DNA from: SYFT01 sp964471115
GTDB lineage: Bacteria > Acidobacteriota > Vicinamibacteria > Vicinamibacterales > SCN-69-37
Direction of reading: 5' to 3'
NCBI GenBank assembly: GCA_964471115.1
Contig: CAYYFE010000002.1
Location: forward strand, 62,001 to 126,000
DNA: 64,000 bases
The notes beneath the pieces were generated by a model. It ran no database searches and had not been told where the DNA came from. It worked only from the letters and a program-made list of their open reading frames with translations. The translations under genes and the position numbers were made by a program. Shown here in pieces: positions 7,843 to 16,144 of this stretch (position 1 is the first letter of the stretch; each line of letters starts with the position of its first letter).

Positions 7843-9534
7843 TTACGTGATTCGAAACGCGAGAAAGGTCGTGGTCCCGTCCGGCAGGACCGCTTCAACG
7901 ATGTAGATGCCCCCGGCCAGCGGCGCCAGCGCCAGGGACGCCGACAGTGAGGGCGCGGTGGTGTCTCGTGTGATCGTGAACTGCACTGCGAGTGGCTGAC
8001 CGTCGCGGTTGAGCAGGCGAACGCCGGTCGGCAGCTCGGTGCCCGACCACTCGAGCTTCAGGCGTTCCGTGCGGGCAAATCGCGGCGGGCCGGCCGGTTG
8101 CCAGGGCGCGGCCGGGGGACTCGCGGCGCGGAACGTTCGCGGACCGCCGGCGGGGCGTCGCTCGTCGGGATCGCGGCGGTCGGCCGCGTCCAGTTCCGCC
8201 AGCGCGCGCAGGAGGCCGTCGGGCACCGCGGGCTTGGCCGGCGGCGCCGGTGTGTCAGGCGCGGCGGGTCCGGACGCGGCGGCCATTTCCGCGCTGCTTG
8301 GCGCGCGATATTCGCGGCGCGCGCGAATCTGCTCGCGGGTGGCCTTGAGCCGCACGGTCAGGCGCCGCACCTTGCGGTCGTGCGCGCGATTGGACGAGTA
8401 GTACCCCAGCACGTAGTGCGCGGTGATCGAACTGGCCACGCGCCGGAAGCCCTCGCGCATGTCATTGTGATTGACGATGGCGACGCCACCGGTCTCCGAT
8501 GCCATCGTCCGCATCAGGTCGTTGGTTGATTCAGCCGCCCGGACGACCTGGAGGTTGGCATCGGCGACGAGACCTCGCGGATTGATCGGGCTGAACGCCA
8601 CGTTGGCCACGCGCGCCCGCGCCAGCAACTCCTTGAAGCGATCCGCCGACCAGGTCTCGAGCGTCGCGCGCTTCAGATCTTCGCAGCGCGTGTAGAGAAT
8701 CTCCCGGCCGGGAATCTCGAAGCTGCCGCGTCCACGCGCCGGCGGCATCTGCGCCACCGGCGGCAGGATGACCGGCTTCTGGATCGACTGCCGGGTCAAG
8801 GCCGTGTTGCGGGACGGGTCCAGCATCGAGGGGCTGACGTAGATGATCGTCGAGCGTGTCTCGCGCACCGAGCCGAGCAGCGTCACCAGACCCTCGAGGT
8901 CGCGATACACATCGTCGGCGCGCCGGCGCGCGATCAGCCCCTCACCCTCACCGCCGGGAAAGCAGGTGAACAGCTCCAGCTCCTCCGGCGACATCACGTC
9001 AGGGTCCATCCAGTCGATGACGTTGAGGAACCGGCGCGCTTCATTCTTGAACGCGGTGGTCACCTGGCCGAAGACCAGATCGCCCGGCGACTGCATGGCG
9101 GTCATCACGGCGACGTAATCGCGCGGGCCGATGGTGCGGTCGAGAAATTCGAGAAGGCCGGGTTCGACGTAGTTGCCCAGCTGCCAGCTCATGCGGTTGA
9201 GGTACACGACAAACAACCGGTTGGCCGGGTCGGCGGCCAGCTCGAACGACTCGCGCTGCGAGCGCGGGTCGCGCCGCTGCTGGTCCGGCGTCCAGACGGG
9301 GAACTCGAGGAAGCGGACTGAATCGATGGTCTGGGGTGTGCCGTCCTCGAGCAACTCGAAGTCGCCGGCGGTCAGGTTGCGGATGGGTTCGCCGTCGCGT
9401 TCCGGGTAGGCGTCCACCTGGACGAGATACGCGCCCGCGCGCAGCACCTGAGGGTTTTGCGGCGACGCCGCCGCCAGCACCGCGGCCCCGGATACGGCTG
9501 CCACACACGCAGCCACGAGCTGATGGCGACCCAT
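7843..9534 (-). CDS. VWFA-related acidobacterial secreted protein
   Basis: A 563-residue protein starting with a signal peptide (MGRHQLVAACVAAVSGAAVLAA). The N-terminal module (VQVDAYPERDGEPIRNLTAGDFELLEDG) is typical of the VWFA-related acidobacterial family, in which 'V.V.DK.G.pv.dLt..DFel.edG' precedes a von Willebrand A-like fold. The A-like fold spans about 90-330, and a Pro/Ala-rich linker precedes a C-terminal beta domain. Function in this family is unknown; extracellular adhesion is a guess. The open frame continues 70 codons further upstream through the tandem repeat at 9576-9688. I rejected that extension because the signal peptide and a GGAG at -9 fix the start at 9534. Confidence 0.85.
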   Translation of the reverse strand: MGRHQLVAACVAAVSGAAVLAAASPQNPQVLRAGAYLVQVDAYPERDGEPIRNLTAGDFELLEDGTPQTIDSVRFLEFPVWTPDQQRRDPRSQRESFELAADPANRLFVVYLNRMSWQLGNYVEPGLLEFLDRTIGPRDYVAVMTAMQSPGDLVFGQVTTAFKNEARRFLNVIDWMDPDVMSPEELELFTCFPGGEGEGLIARRRADDVYRDLEGLVTLLGSVRETRSTIIYVSPSMLDPSRNTALTRQSIQKPVILPPVAQMPPARGRGSFEIPGREILYTRCEDLKRATLETWSADRFKELLARARVANVAFSPINPRGLVADANLQVVRAAESTNDLMRTMASETGGVAIVNHNDMREGFRRVASSITAHYVLGYYSSNRAHDRKVRRLTVRLKATREQIRARREYRAPSSAEMAAASGPAAPDTPAPPAKPAVPDGLLRALAELDAADRRDPDERRPAGGPRTFRAASPPAAPWQPAGPPRFARTERLKLEWSGTELPTGVRLLNRDGQPLAVQFTITRDTTAPSLSASLALAPLAGGIYIVEAVLPDGTTTFLAFRIT

Positions 9535-9575
9535 CGCGAACACTCCGTCTGACAGTGCTGGCGGCCCATTATCCC

Positions 9576-9688
9576 GCCATTTCGCCACCTCGCCACCTCG
9601 CCACCTCGCCACCTTGCCACCCGAGCGCCTCGCCACCCAGGCGCCTCGCCATCTCGCCACCTCGCCATCTCGCCACCCGAGCGCCTCG
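9576..9688. repeat. Octamer tandem repeat (CGCCACCT/CGCCATCT)
   Basis: This is an array of imperfect CGCCACCT and CGCCATCT units with interspersed CGAGCGCCT spacers. The same unit, as GGCGAGAT/GGCGAGGT, recurs at 61983-62075. There too it abuts a CGCGGCCGG hairpin, so the two loci carry the same composite repeat in opposite orientation. Confidence 0.85.
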
Positions 9689-9709
9689 CGGCCGCCAAAT
9701 CCGGCCGCG
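9687..9709 (-). repeat. Half copy of the 59-bp double-hairpin element
   Basis: Read on the minus strand this is CGCGGCCGG-ATTTG-GCGGCCGCG, matching the first hairpin of the element found complete at 42502, 56907 and 62076, with one mismatch in the stem. The second hairpin and the flanking GTAG/CTAC are absent. Confidence 0.6.
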
Positions 9710-9777
9710 CGACGTGGGGCGATGGCCCTGTCCTGTCCTGTCACAGCCCCCTTCTACCGTAGGCGTGGGAGGCAGAG

Positions 9778-9972
9778 ATGCAGCGTTTTCATGGCACGTC
9801 GCCGCAGCAGTTGGTGTTGGTGGGGGATCGGCCCGAGACGGCGTTCATGTTCGCGCCCATGCGGCGCCCGGCGGCGCGGCTACGGCTGGCCGAGAAGGAC
9901 AAGTACGTGGAGCTGACGCTTCGCCGTCGGCGAGCCCAGATCGCCGCCCGCCGGCTGCTGCGGCAGGCCTAA
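9778..9972 (+). CDS. Small basic hypothetical protein (64 aa)
   Basis: A 64-residue reading frame with a good ribosome-binding site (GGGAGG, five bases before the ATG). The product starts MQRFHGTSPQQLVLVGDRPE and ends in an Arg-rich helix (TLRRRRAQIAARRLLRQA). Its stop overlaps the stop of the convergent gene by four bases. I do not recognise the family. It could be a real small basic protein or a chance frame; the Shine-Dalgarno sequence is the main support. Confidence 0.45.
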   Translation: MQRFHGTSPQQLVLVGDRPETAFMFAPMRRPAARLRLAEKDKYVELTLRRRRAQIAARRLLRQA

Positions 9973-10808
9973 AACCTCAGCACGACCCCGAAGTTGGCCG
10001 GCATGAAGAGCCGGGAGCCCGCGTCGTTGAGCGCGCCCAAGCCCAGCGGGCCCAGGTCGGTATCGTTGCGGGGGAGCTTGTCGGTCCAGCGGAAGCCGGC
10101 CTCCAGAAACAGGCCAAGCGGTCCGCGTGGCTCGTACGTGATGCCGAAGACGATGGCTGCGGTCTTGCGCGTGGCCTTGTCGTAGAAGCGGACCGTGCCC
10201 AGATTGGCGTCGGTACCGGTAGCGACCAGTTCGGCCGTGATGGCCTCGGTCGTACGGCGCCCGAAGGTGAGGTTCACGTATTTCTTCGACTTGCCGGCCG
10301 CCCGGAAGTAGTGCCGCAGTCCACCTTCGATCGAGAAGTCTTCGTAGGTGCTGAATGTGGCGCGCATGTCGCGGTCGCCCTGGCCCGACAACACACGGCC
10401 GATCCGGATATTGGGTTCGGCCGTGCTGCGGTTGCGGCTGACCTGCACGATCAGCTCCTGCCGCTGGAAGATGCCGAATCCCGCGCTGGCGTGAAACCGT
10501 CTGGGCACCGCGGCGTACACGTTGGGATAACGCTGGGTGCCCGTCACCTCATAGATGATCGACTGTTGCCGGCAGGCGTCCGGCCCCTCGTGGCCTTCGG
10601 TGGCGTTGCAGGACAGCCCAGGCGTGACGACTTCGCCGAGCACGTCAAGGTCAAGTCCGGCCGACACCATCAGGGAGAGCTGGTACTTGATGCCAAGTTC
10701 CGCCGGCGGCAGCGCCGCTTCCGTGTTCGACACCGGCTGAGCGGCGGCGGGGGCTGCCGCGATGGCCACCCCCGCCAGCACCAGCGCGGCAAGACGTCCC
10801 ACGCGCAT
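9969..10808 (-). CDS. Probable outer-membrane beta-barrel protein
   Basis: A 279-residue protein with a signal peptide (MRVGRLAALVLAGVAIAAAPAAAQ) and alternating amphipathic strands rich in Gly and aromatics. It ends in Phe (NFGVVLRF), the usual C-terminal signature of barrels recognised by the Bam machinery. Two cysteines (about 67 and 79) could form a disulfide. Its ATG shares one base with the stop of the glutamate dehydrogenase gene (TAATG), so it is the last gene of the acyl ligase-gdh-barrel operon. Substrate unknown; a cell-envelope role is inferred. Confidence 0.68.
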   Translation of the reverse strand: MRVGRLAALVLAGVAIAAAPAAAQPVSNTEAALPPAELGIKYQLSLMVSAGLDLDVLGEVVTPGLSCNATEGHEGPDACRQQSIIYEVTGTQRYPNVYAAVPRRFHASAGFGIFQRQELIVQVSRNRSTAEPNIRIGRVLSGQGDRDMRATFSTYEDFSIEGGLRHYFRAAGKSKKYVNLTFGRRTTEAITAELVATGTDANLGTVRFYDKATRKTAAIVFGITYEPRGPLGLFLEAGFRWTDKLPRNDTDLGPLGLGALNDAGSRLFMPANFGVVLRF

Positions 10809-12232
10809 TACGGGAACACTCCCAGTTCGCGGTAGGACACGGCCACCTTGTCGATGGCGGTCAGGAACGCCGCCGCGCGCAAGTCGCCCAGCTTCGGGTT
10901 GCGCTTCAGCGTGTCGCGAATCGCGTGATACGCCCCGATCATCGTGTCTTCGAGCCCCGAGTTGACGATGTCCTGTTCTTCGGCGCCGTGCACGAGGGTC
11001 TTCTTCTCTTCATCGGACAACGTCTTGCCGGTCAGCTGTTCGAGCGCGCGCACGAAGCCCGCCTCGTCGCGTTCCTCCAGGCGCCGTTCCATCCGGCCGA
11101 AGCGCACATGCGACAGGTTCTTCAGCCACTCGAAGTACGACACCGTCACGCCGCCTGCATTGGCGTAGAGATCGGGAATCACCATGATGCCGCGGTTGCG
11201 GAAGATGGCCTCCGCCTCCGGCGTGGTCGGGCCGTTGGCGCCTTCGGCGATGATCTTCGCCTTCACGCGCGGCGCGTTGTCGCCGGTCAGCACGTTTTCG
11301 AGCGCCGCCGGAATCAGGATGTCGCACTCGATCTCCAGGGCCTCGGCGCTCTGCTTCAGATCGGTGGCGCCCGGGAATCCCAGGATCGATCCCGTCGCCT
11401 TGCGATGCTGGAACACCGCATCCGGGTCGAGCCCCTTGGGGTTGACGATCGCGCCCTCGTACTCCGCGATGGCGATGACCGTGGCGCCGCCCTCGTGACA
11501 GAACTTGGCCGCGTGATATCCGACGTTGCCCAGCCCCTGCACGACCACACGTTTGCCGTCGAGGCCCTTGGTCAGCCCCAGCGCCTGCATGTCGTCCTCG
11601 AAGCTGCAGGCCTCGCGCACGGCGAAAAACAGGCCGCGGCCCGTCGCTTCGCGCCGGCCGCGCACGCCGCCCTGGGTGACCGGCTTGCCGGTGACGCAGC
11701 CCATGCCGTCGAGCGCGCCGGGGTGCAGCGCCATGTACGTGTCGACGATCCAGGCCATCTCACGCTCGCCGGTGCCGTAATCGGGCGCGGGCACGTCGAT
11801 GCCGGGGCCGATGAAGTTCTTCTTCACCAGCTCATGCGCGTAGCGCCGGGTGATGCGTTCGAGCTGCCCCGTCGTGTACTGCTTCGGGTCGATCTGCACC
11901 GCGCCTTTCGCGCCGCCGTACGGCACATCGACGATGGCGCACTTGTAGGTCATGAGCGCGGCCAGCGCCTTCACTTCCTCTTCATCGACGTGGGACGCGT
12001 ACCGGATGCCGCCCTTGGTGGGCAGTTTGTGGTGGCTGTGTTCGACGCGCCAGGCGTGGATGACTTCGATGGAGCCGTCGTCCTTGCGGAAGGGGAAGTT
12101 GAAGCGGTAGATGCTGTTGCAGGCCTTGATCTGGTCGAGCAGACCCTGGGGATGGTCGCTCCAGCGCGCGGCATGATCGAAGTACTGATTCACGAAATCG
12201 AACATGCTGCCGCCGGACTGGTGACTGGTCAT
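10808..12232 (-). CDS. gdhA: Glutamate dehydrogenase (Glu/Leu/Phe/Val family)
   Basis: A 474-residue enzyme that interconverts glutamate with 2-oxoglutarate and ammonia using NAD(P). Substrate-site lysines are visible in LPTKGGIRY (K73) and MTYKCAIVDVPYGGAKG (K97 and the catalytic K109), and the catalytic aspartate in VPAPDYGT (D151). The nucleotide-binding fold carries GLGNVG (about 237). The length is slightly above the usual 410-450 residues. The start overlaps the stop of the acyl ligase gene (ATGA). Coenzyme preference and exact amino-acid specificity cannot be told from sequence by eye. Confidence 0.93.
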   Translation of the reverse strand: MTSHQSGGSMFDFVNQYFDHAARWSDHPQGLLDQIKACNSIYRFNFPFRKDDGSIEVIHAWRVEHSHHKLPTKGGIRYASHVDEEEVKALAALMTYKCAIVDVPYGGAKGAVQIDPKQYTTGQLERITRRYAHELVKKNFIGPGIDVPAPDYGTGEREMAWIVDTYMALHPGALDGMGCVTGKPVTQGGVRGRREATGRGLFFAVREACSFEDDMQALGLTKGLDGKRVVVQGLGNVGYHAAKFCHEGGATVIAIAEYEGAIVNPKGLDPDAVFQHRKATGSILGFPGATDLKQSAEALEIECDILIPAALENVLTGDNAPRVKAKIIAEGANGPTTPEAEAIFRNRGIMVIPDLYANAGGVTVSYFEWLKNLSHVRFGRMERRLEERDEAGFVRALEQLTGKTLSDEEKKTLVHGAEEQDIVNSGLEDTMIGAYHAIRDTLKRNPKLGDLRAAAFLTAIDKVAVSYRELGVFP

Positions 12233-14934
12233 GGGGACCTCCGACGCAGGCTGGTGAGAAGCGCGTCTACGGCGTCGCGCAACGCCTGCGTGCCTTCAGC
12301 ATATCGTTCCGGCGTGGTCCGGATCGAGGCGCCGAAGGTCAGGCGCACCGGCGCGGCGCGCCAGGGCAGCAGCCGGCGCCATTGCAGCGTCCGGCTGCGC
12401 GGCCACAACTCGAAGAGTCCGTCCATCGCGATCGGCACGATCGGCGCGTCACAGTGCGCCGAGAGGATGGCCGCGCCCTTCTTGAAGATCTTCAGGTCGC
12501 CGTCGATGGACCGTTCGCCCTCGGGGAAGATCATCAGGATGCGCCCCTGCCGCAGACCCGCGGCGCCGGCGCGCATGGCCTGCTCCAGATTGGCGTCGGC
12601 ATCCACCGGAATGACGTTGGTCATCCGCGCGAACCACCGCATGAACGGGGTCTGGTAGTACTCCGCCGCGCCGACCGCGAACATCTGCCGCAACACGCCG
12701 AACGGGACACTGCCGGCCAGCAGGAACGCATCGAGGTACGACTGGTGATTGGGGCAGAGCAGCGCCGGGCCCCGGCGCGGCACGTGCTCGCGCCCGCTGA
12801 CCCGTCCGCGCGTGATCAGCAGCAGGAGGACGGTGAAGGTGCGGACGATGAGGAAGAAGACGGCCGCCCGCAGCCACGGGGTGGGCCGCAGATGCGGTTC
12901 CAGCGCGGGGTCGATGGGTTCGCGGAGGGCGGTGTCCCAGGGGGTGGCGGAAATGAGCTCGGAGGTCATTTCCCGGGTGGCCGATCCGGAAATGACCTCC
13001 GAGCTCATCACCGCGTCCACCAGCTGCCGCACGGTGAAGATGGTGGCGCGCGTCTCGGGCGTGACGCGGCGGCCGAAGCGGCGCTCCACGGCGGTTAGCA
13101 GTTCCACCCGCTCCATGGAGTCGAGCGACAGGTCGAGGTCGAGGTTGGCGTCCGGGCGCAACGTCGCGCGGTTGAGCCGCGCCGCCATCAGCGCCACCGC
13201 CTCGGCGTGCGCGGCCGTGGCGAGCCACTGTGTCTCCTCATCCGAGAGCGGTGCGGCGTCGTCGGTGGCCGCCTTGGCCGCGACAGCCTGTTCGCGCAGG
13301 CGTTTTTCGATCTGCGGCCGCCGCAGCTTGCCGGTGGTTGTCCGCGGCAGCGGCTCCATCCAGATGTCGTAGGTGAGAATGCGTTTGTGCGGCGGCAGGT
13401 GCACCGACCGGCTTTCCACCTCGAACCGGATCAGCTGCTGCACGTTGACCACGCCGCGCGCGCGCAGCGCGTCTTCGTCGGGCACGATCACCGCGTGCAG
13501 CCGCTCGCCGACGGGCTCGCCCGGCCGGCTCAGGCCCAGCACACACAGCTCCTTGATGACCGGTGATTCGCGGTAGTGGGCTTCGATTTCCTCCGGGTAC
13601 AGGTTCTTGCCGGAGGCGAGGACGATCATTTCCTTCTTCCGGCCCGTGATGTAGAGCCGGCCATCCGCATCGAGCCGGCCCAGATCACCGGTGTAGAGCC
13701 AGCCGTCCTTGAGCGAGTCGGTTGTCGCGTCGGGGCGACGGTAGTACTCGCGCATGACGATCGGGCCGCGGATGAGCACCTCGCCGTCTTCGTGTTCGCG
13801 GTCGCCATCGGCGTCGGCCGGCGCGATGCGAATCTCCACGTTCTTGAGCGGCATGCCCACCGAGGTCGTGTACCGGTCGCCGGGCCGCACGATGGTGGCG
13901 CCGCCGGAGGTCTCCGTCAGGCCGTACGCGTTGAGCAACGCGAAGCCCATGTCGTAGAGATCACGCCCAATCGTCGGATCGAACCGCGAGCCGCCCGTGA
14001 CGAGAAACCGCATGTGCGGCCCCAGCACGTCGTGCACGCGCTTGAACCAGCGGCGTCCCGGATTCCAGCCGAACCGCTCCCGCAGCCAGCCGTTGGTGCG
14101 CAGCAACGCCTTGAACACCAGGCGGCGCGGCGCGGCCGACTTGGCCACCTCGCCCATCACGCGCTGGTGGATGAGATAGAAGAACTGGGGGACACACGCA
14201 AAGATCGTGATGCCGCGCTGCTGCAGGGCCTCGAGCAGCGTCGTGGAACTGATGTTCTGCAGGAACACCACGCGCCCGCCGACCGCCAGCGGCAGCAGCA
14301 GGTTCGCCATCTGGGCCAGCGAGTGGAACAACGGCAGCACCCCGAGGATGGCGTCGCGCTCGGTCACGGTCACCACGGAGAATGCGGCCTGCCGCTCGGC
14401 CTCCAGGTTGCCGTGGGTCAACACCACGCCCTTCGGATCCGCCGTCGTGCCCGACGTATACAGGATGACCGCCGCATCGCCATCGCCACGCTCAACCACC
14501 GCGGGCGGTGCGGCGTCGAGGACGGGTACCTCCGCCATCAACTGCATCGGCACGGGCGTGGGCAGGCCGTCGCAGGCCGCCTTCACCCCCTCGGCGTACC
14601 TCGGCGTGGTGAAAATGAGCCGGGCCCCGGAGTTTTCCAGCACCGTACGGACCTGCGCCGACTTGTAGTTGGTGTCGAGCGGCACGGCGATGGCGCCCAG
14701 GCGCAGGATGCCGAAGTAGACCGCAATCCACCGGGCGTCGTTGTCGCCCAGGATCGCGATGCGGTCGTCGGCCGCCACGCCCGTGTGTGTCAGCCAAGTG
14801 GCCACCTGGCCGGCCTGGTCGGTGAGTTGCTGGTACGTGGTCGGCAGCAGCGCGTCCGGCGTCTGCAGTTCAACGGCGTGGTGACCCGGAAACCGGCGGG
14901 CGGCGTCGGCCACGCGCTCATAGAAGTTCGCCAT
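12229..14934 (-). CDS. Acyl-CoA/ACP ligase - carrier - PlsC acyltransferase fusion
   Basis: A 901-residue three-part protein. Residues 1-560 form an AMP-dependent acyl ligase (P-loop LYTSGTTADPKGVVLTH near 162, YTGDLGRLD near 415). Residues about 575-650 are an acyl-carrier domain with the phosphopantetheine serine in LSLDSMERVELL (near 604). Residues about 690-900 are a lysophospholipid acyltransferase with HxxxxD (NHQSYLDAF, near 730) and FPEGE (near 803). It resembles Aas-type acyl-ACP synthetase/acyltransferases with the order reversed and a carrier inserted. It may activate free fatty acids and re-acylate lysophospholipids at the inner membrane. A TATAAT lies 11 bases before the ATG. Confidence 0.88.
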   Translation of the reverse strand: MANFYERVADAARRFPGHHAVELQTPDALLPTTYQQLTDQAGQVATWLTHTGVAADDRIAILGDNDARWIAVYFGILRLGAIAVPLDTNYKSAQVRTVLENSGARLIFTTPRYAEGVKAACDGLPTPVPMQLMAEVPVLDAAPPAVVERGDGDAAVILYTSGTTADPKGVVLTHGNLEAERQAAFSVVTVTERDAILGVLPLFHSLAQMANLLLPLAVGGRVVFLQNISSTTLLEALQQRGITIFACVPQFFYLIHQRVMGEVAKSAAPRRLVFKALLRTNGWLRERFGWNPGRRWFKRVHDVLGPHMRFLVTGGSRFDPTIGRDLYDMGFALLNAYGLTETSGGATIVRPGDRYTTSVGMPLKNVEIRIAPADADGDREHEDGEVLIRGPIVMREYYRRPDATTDSLKDGWLYTGDLGRLDADGRLYITGRKKEMIVLASGKNLYPEEIEAHYRESPVIKELCVLGLSRPGEPVGERLHAVIVPDEDALRARGVVNVQQLIRFEVESRSVHLPPHKRILTYDIWMEPLPRTTTGKLRRPQIEKRLREQAVAAKAATDDAAPLSDEETQWLATAAHAEAVALMAARLNRATLRPDANLDLDLSLDSMERVELLTAVERRFGRRVTPETRATIFTVRQLVDAVMSSEVISGSATREMTSELISATPWDTALREPIDPALEPHLRPTPWLRAAVFFLIVRTFTVLLLLITRGRVSGREHVPRRGPALLCPNHQSYLDAFLLAGSVPFGVLRQMFAVGAAEYYQTPFMRWFARMTNVIPVDADANLEQAMRAGAAGLRQGRILMIFPEGERSIDGDLKIFKKGAAILSAHCDAPIVPIAMDGLFELWPRSRTLQWRRLLPWRAAPVRLTFGASIRTTPERYAEGTQALRDAVDALLTSLRRRSP
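12953..13008. repeat. Perfect 21-bp inverted repeat inside a coding sequence
   Basis: The arms at 12953-12973 and 12988-13008 are exact reverse complements (ATGAGCTCGGAGGTCATTTCC and its complement) separated by 14 bases. It lies in the linker between the carrier and PlsC domains and encodes SSEVISGSATREMTSELIS. Such a long perfect stem inside a gene is unlikely by chance; it may be an inserted palindromic element kept in frame. Confidence 0.9.
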
Positions 14935-14985
14935 CGGGTCCCCGGATTATAGAGATAGAATCAGGCCGAAAGGAGTCCGCAGTTT

Positions 14986-15528
14986 ATGAAGACCCTGTCC
15001 CTGCTGGGCCTGACCGGTGGAGTGCTGGCGATTGGCATCACCGCAGCAGCACTGTCCCAGGCCCCGGCCGTCGAGTTGAAGGTGGGCGACCCCGCCCCGA
15101 ACTTCGCGTTGGCCGGCTCTGACGGCAAGACCCACCGGCTTTCGGACTACAAGGGACGCGCGGTCGTCCTGGCCTGGTTCCCGAAGGCGTTCACCGGTGG
15201 TTGAACGGCCGAGTGCAAGTCGCTCCGGGCGAGCGGCGAGACGATTCGGCAGTACGACGTCGCCTACTTCATGGTGAGCGTCGACGATGCAGACACCAAC
15301 ACACGGTTTGCCAAGGAACACGAAGCGGACTTCCCAATCCTGGCCAACCCTGAGAAGGACGTGGCGGGCGCCTACGGCGTCCTGTCACCCGCCGGCATGG
15401 CGCGGCGCTGGACCTTCTACATCGGCACCGACGGCAAGATCCTGCACATCGACAAGCAGGTGAGCACCGGGACCGCCGGCGAGGATCTGGCGCGCAAGCT
15501 CGGAGAGCTGGGTGTCAAGAGACGGTGA
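14986..15528 (+). CDS. Probable selenocysteine-containing peroxiredoxin (in-frame TGA, Sec73)
   Basis: Reading through the TGA at 15202-15204 gives a 180-residue AhpC/TSA-family protein: hydrophobic leader (about 1-24), then the thioredoxin-like fold (DPAPNFALAGSDGKT). The active site is FPKAFTGG-U-TAEC, and the second half (FMVSVDDADTNTRFAKEH, WTFYIGTDGKI) stays in the same frame. The TGA falls exactly on the peroxidatic Cys of PxxxTxxC, and Cys77 could be the resolving thiol. A hairpin at 15219-15237 fits a bacterial SECIS. AGGAG precedes the ATG and TAGAAT lies upstream. It probably reduces peroxides outside the cytoplasm. The alternative is a nonsense mutation or sequencing error. Confidence 0.85.
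15219..15237 (+). promoter_or_regulatory. Putative bacterial SECIS hairpin
   Basis: GTCGCTC pairs with GAGCGGC (seven pairs, one G-U) around the loop CGGGC. The apical loop starts 21 bases after the in-frame TGA, within the window known for bSECIS elements, and has guanines in the loop as those elements usually do. It would recruit SelB-Sec-tRNA. Seen by eye; not folded computationally. Confidence 0.6.
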
Positions 15529-15534
15529 TACCAG

Positions 15535-15569
15535 GGATTAAGGATTGAGGATTGGGGATTGAGGATTGA
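15535..15569 (+). repeat. Heptamer tandem repeat (GGATTGA x5)
   Basis: Five units: GGATTAA, GGATTGA, GGATTGG, GGATTGA, GGATTGA. The array fills the gap between the peroxiredoxin and pdxH. The last unit contains the TTG used as the pdxH start, and the repeat itself supplies in-frame stops (TGA) just upstream. Confidence 0.9.
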
Positions 15570-16144
15570 AGAGTGACCCGATTGCCCAATATCGCGTGTG
15601 GTTCGACGAGGCGGCCGCTCGGGGAGGATTCGACCCGAAGGCCGCCTGTCTTTCCACGGTCGGCGACGATCGGCGGCCGTCCAGCCGCATGGTGCTCATC
15701 CAGTATTTCGATGAGCGCGGCTTTACCTTCTTCACGAATCTGACGTCGCGCAAGGGACGGGAACTGGCCGGCAACCCGCACGTGTCGTTGTGTGTCTACT
15801 GGCACGCGCTCGACCGGCAGGTGCGCATCGAAGGCGCGGCGGTGCCGGTGCCCGACGATGAGGCCGACCGGTACTTCGCGAGCCGGCCTCGCGAGAGCCA
15901 GATCGGCGCCTGGGCCTCCAAGCAGAGCCAGCCGTTGTCGAGCCGCCCAGCGCTGCTGGCGCGCGCGGCCGCCATCGGCGCCCAGTACGTCGGCCGCGCC
16001 GTGCCCCGGCCCGAGTTCTGGTCGGGCTTCCGCGTGGCGCCCGACCGCGTGGAGTTCTGGGAAGCCGGCGTGGGTCGCCTGCACGACCGCCAGGTCTACG
16101 AACGCACGGCCGACGGCTGGGCCTTGCAGCGGCTGTATCCATGA
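15566..16144 (+). CDS. pdxH: Pyridoxamine 5'-phosphate oxidase
   Basis: A 192-residue FMN enzyme that oxidises pyridoxamine or pyridoxine 5'-phosphate to pyridoxal 5'-phosphate, the last step of vitamin B6 synthesis and salvage. The N-terminal DPIAQYRVWFDEA, the FMN site (SSRMVLIQYFDERGFTFFTN and SRKGRELAGNP), SQIGAWASKQSQ and the C-terminal WALQRLYP are all in place. The start appears to be TTG at 15566, inside a heptamer repeat, because an in-frame TGA lies six bases before it. The next alternative, GTG at 15596, would remove conserved residues. No good ribosome site is visible. The stop overlaps the next start (ATGA). Confidence 0.92.
   Translation: MKSDPIAQYRVWFDEAAARGGFDPKAACLSTVGDDRRPSSRMVLIQYFDERGFTFFTNLTSRKGRELAGNPHVSLCVYWHALDRQVRIEGAAVPVPDDEADRYFASRPRESQIGAWASKQSQPLSSRPALLARAAAIGAQYVGRAVPRPEFWSGFRVAPDRVEFWEAGVGRLHDRQVYERTADGWALQRLYP

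Noticed and set aside
9576..9688. Possible CRISPR array
   Set aside because: Units are 8-9 bases and contiguous, with no unique spacers of constant length, and no cas genes are present.
9534..9744. N-terminal extension of the VWFA protein through the octamer repeats
   Set aside because: The extra residues are repeats of ARWRGGEV-like sequence. A signal peptide and ribosome site begin at 9534.
15202..15204. TGA as a frameshift or pseudogene mark in the peroxiredoxin
   Set aside because: No shift is needed to join the halves, the TGA lies exactly at the catalytic residue, and a hairpin follows. A selenoprotein explains all three better, though a sequencing error remains possible.
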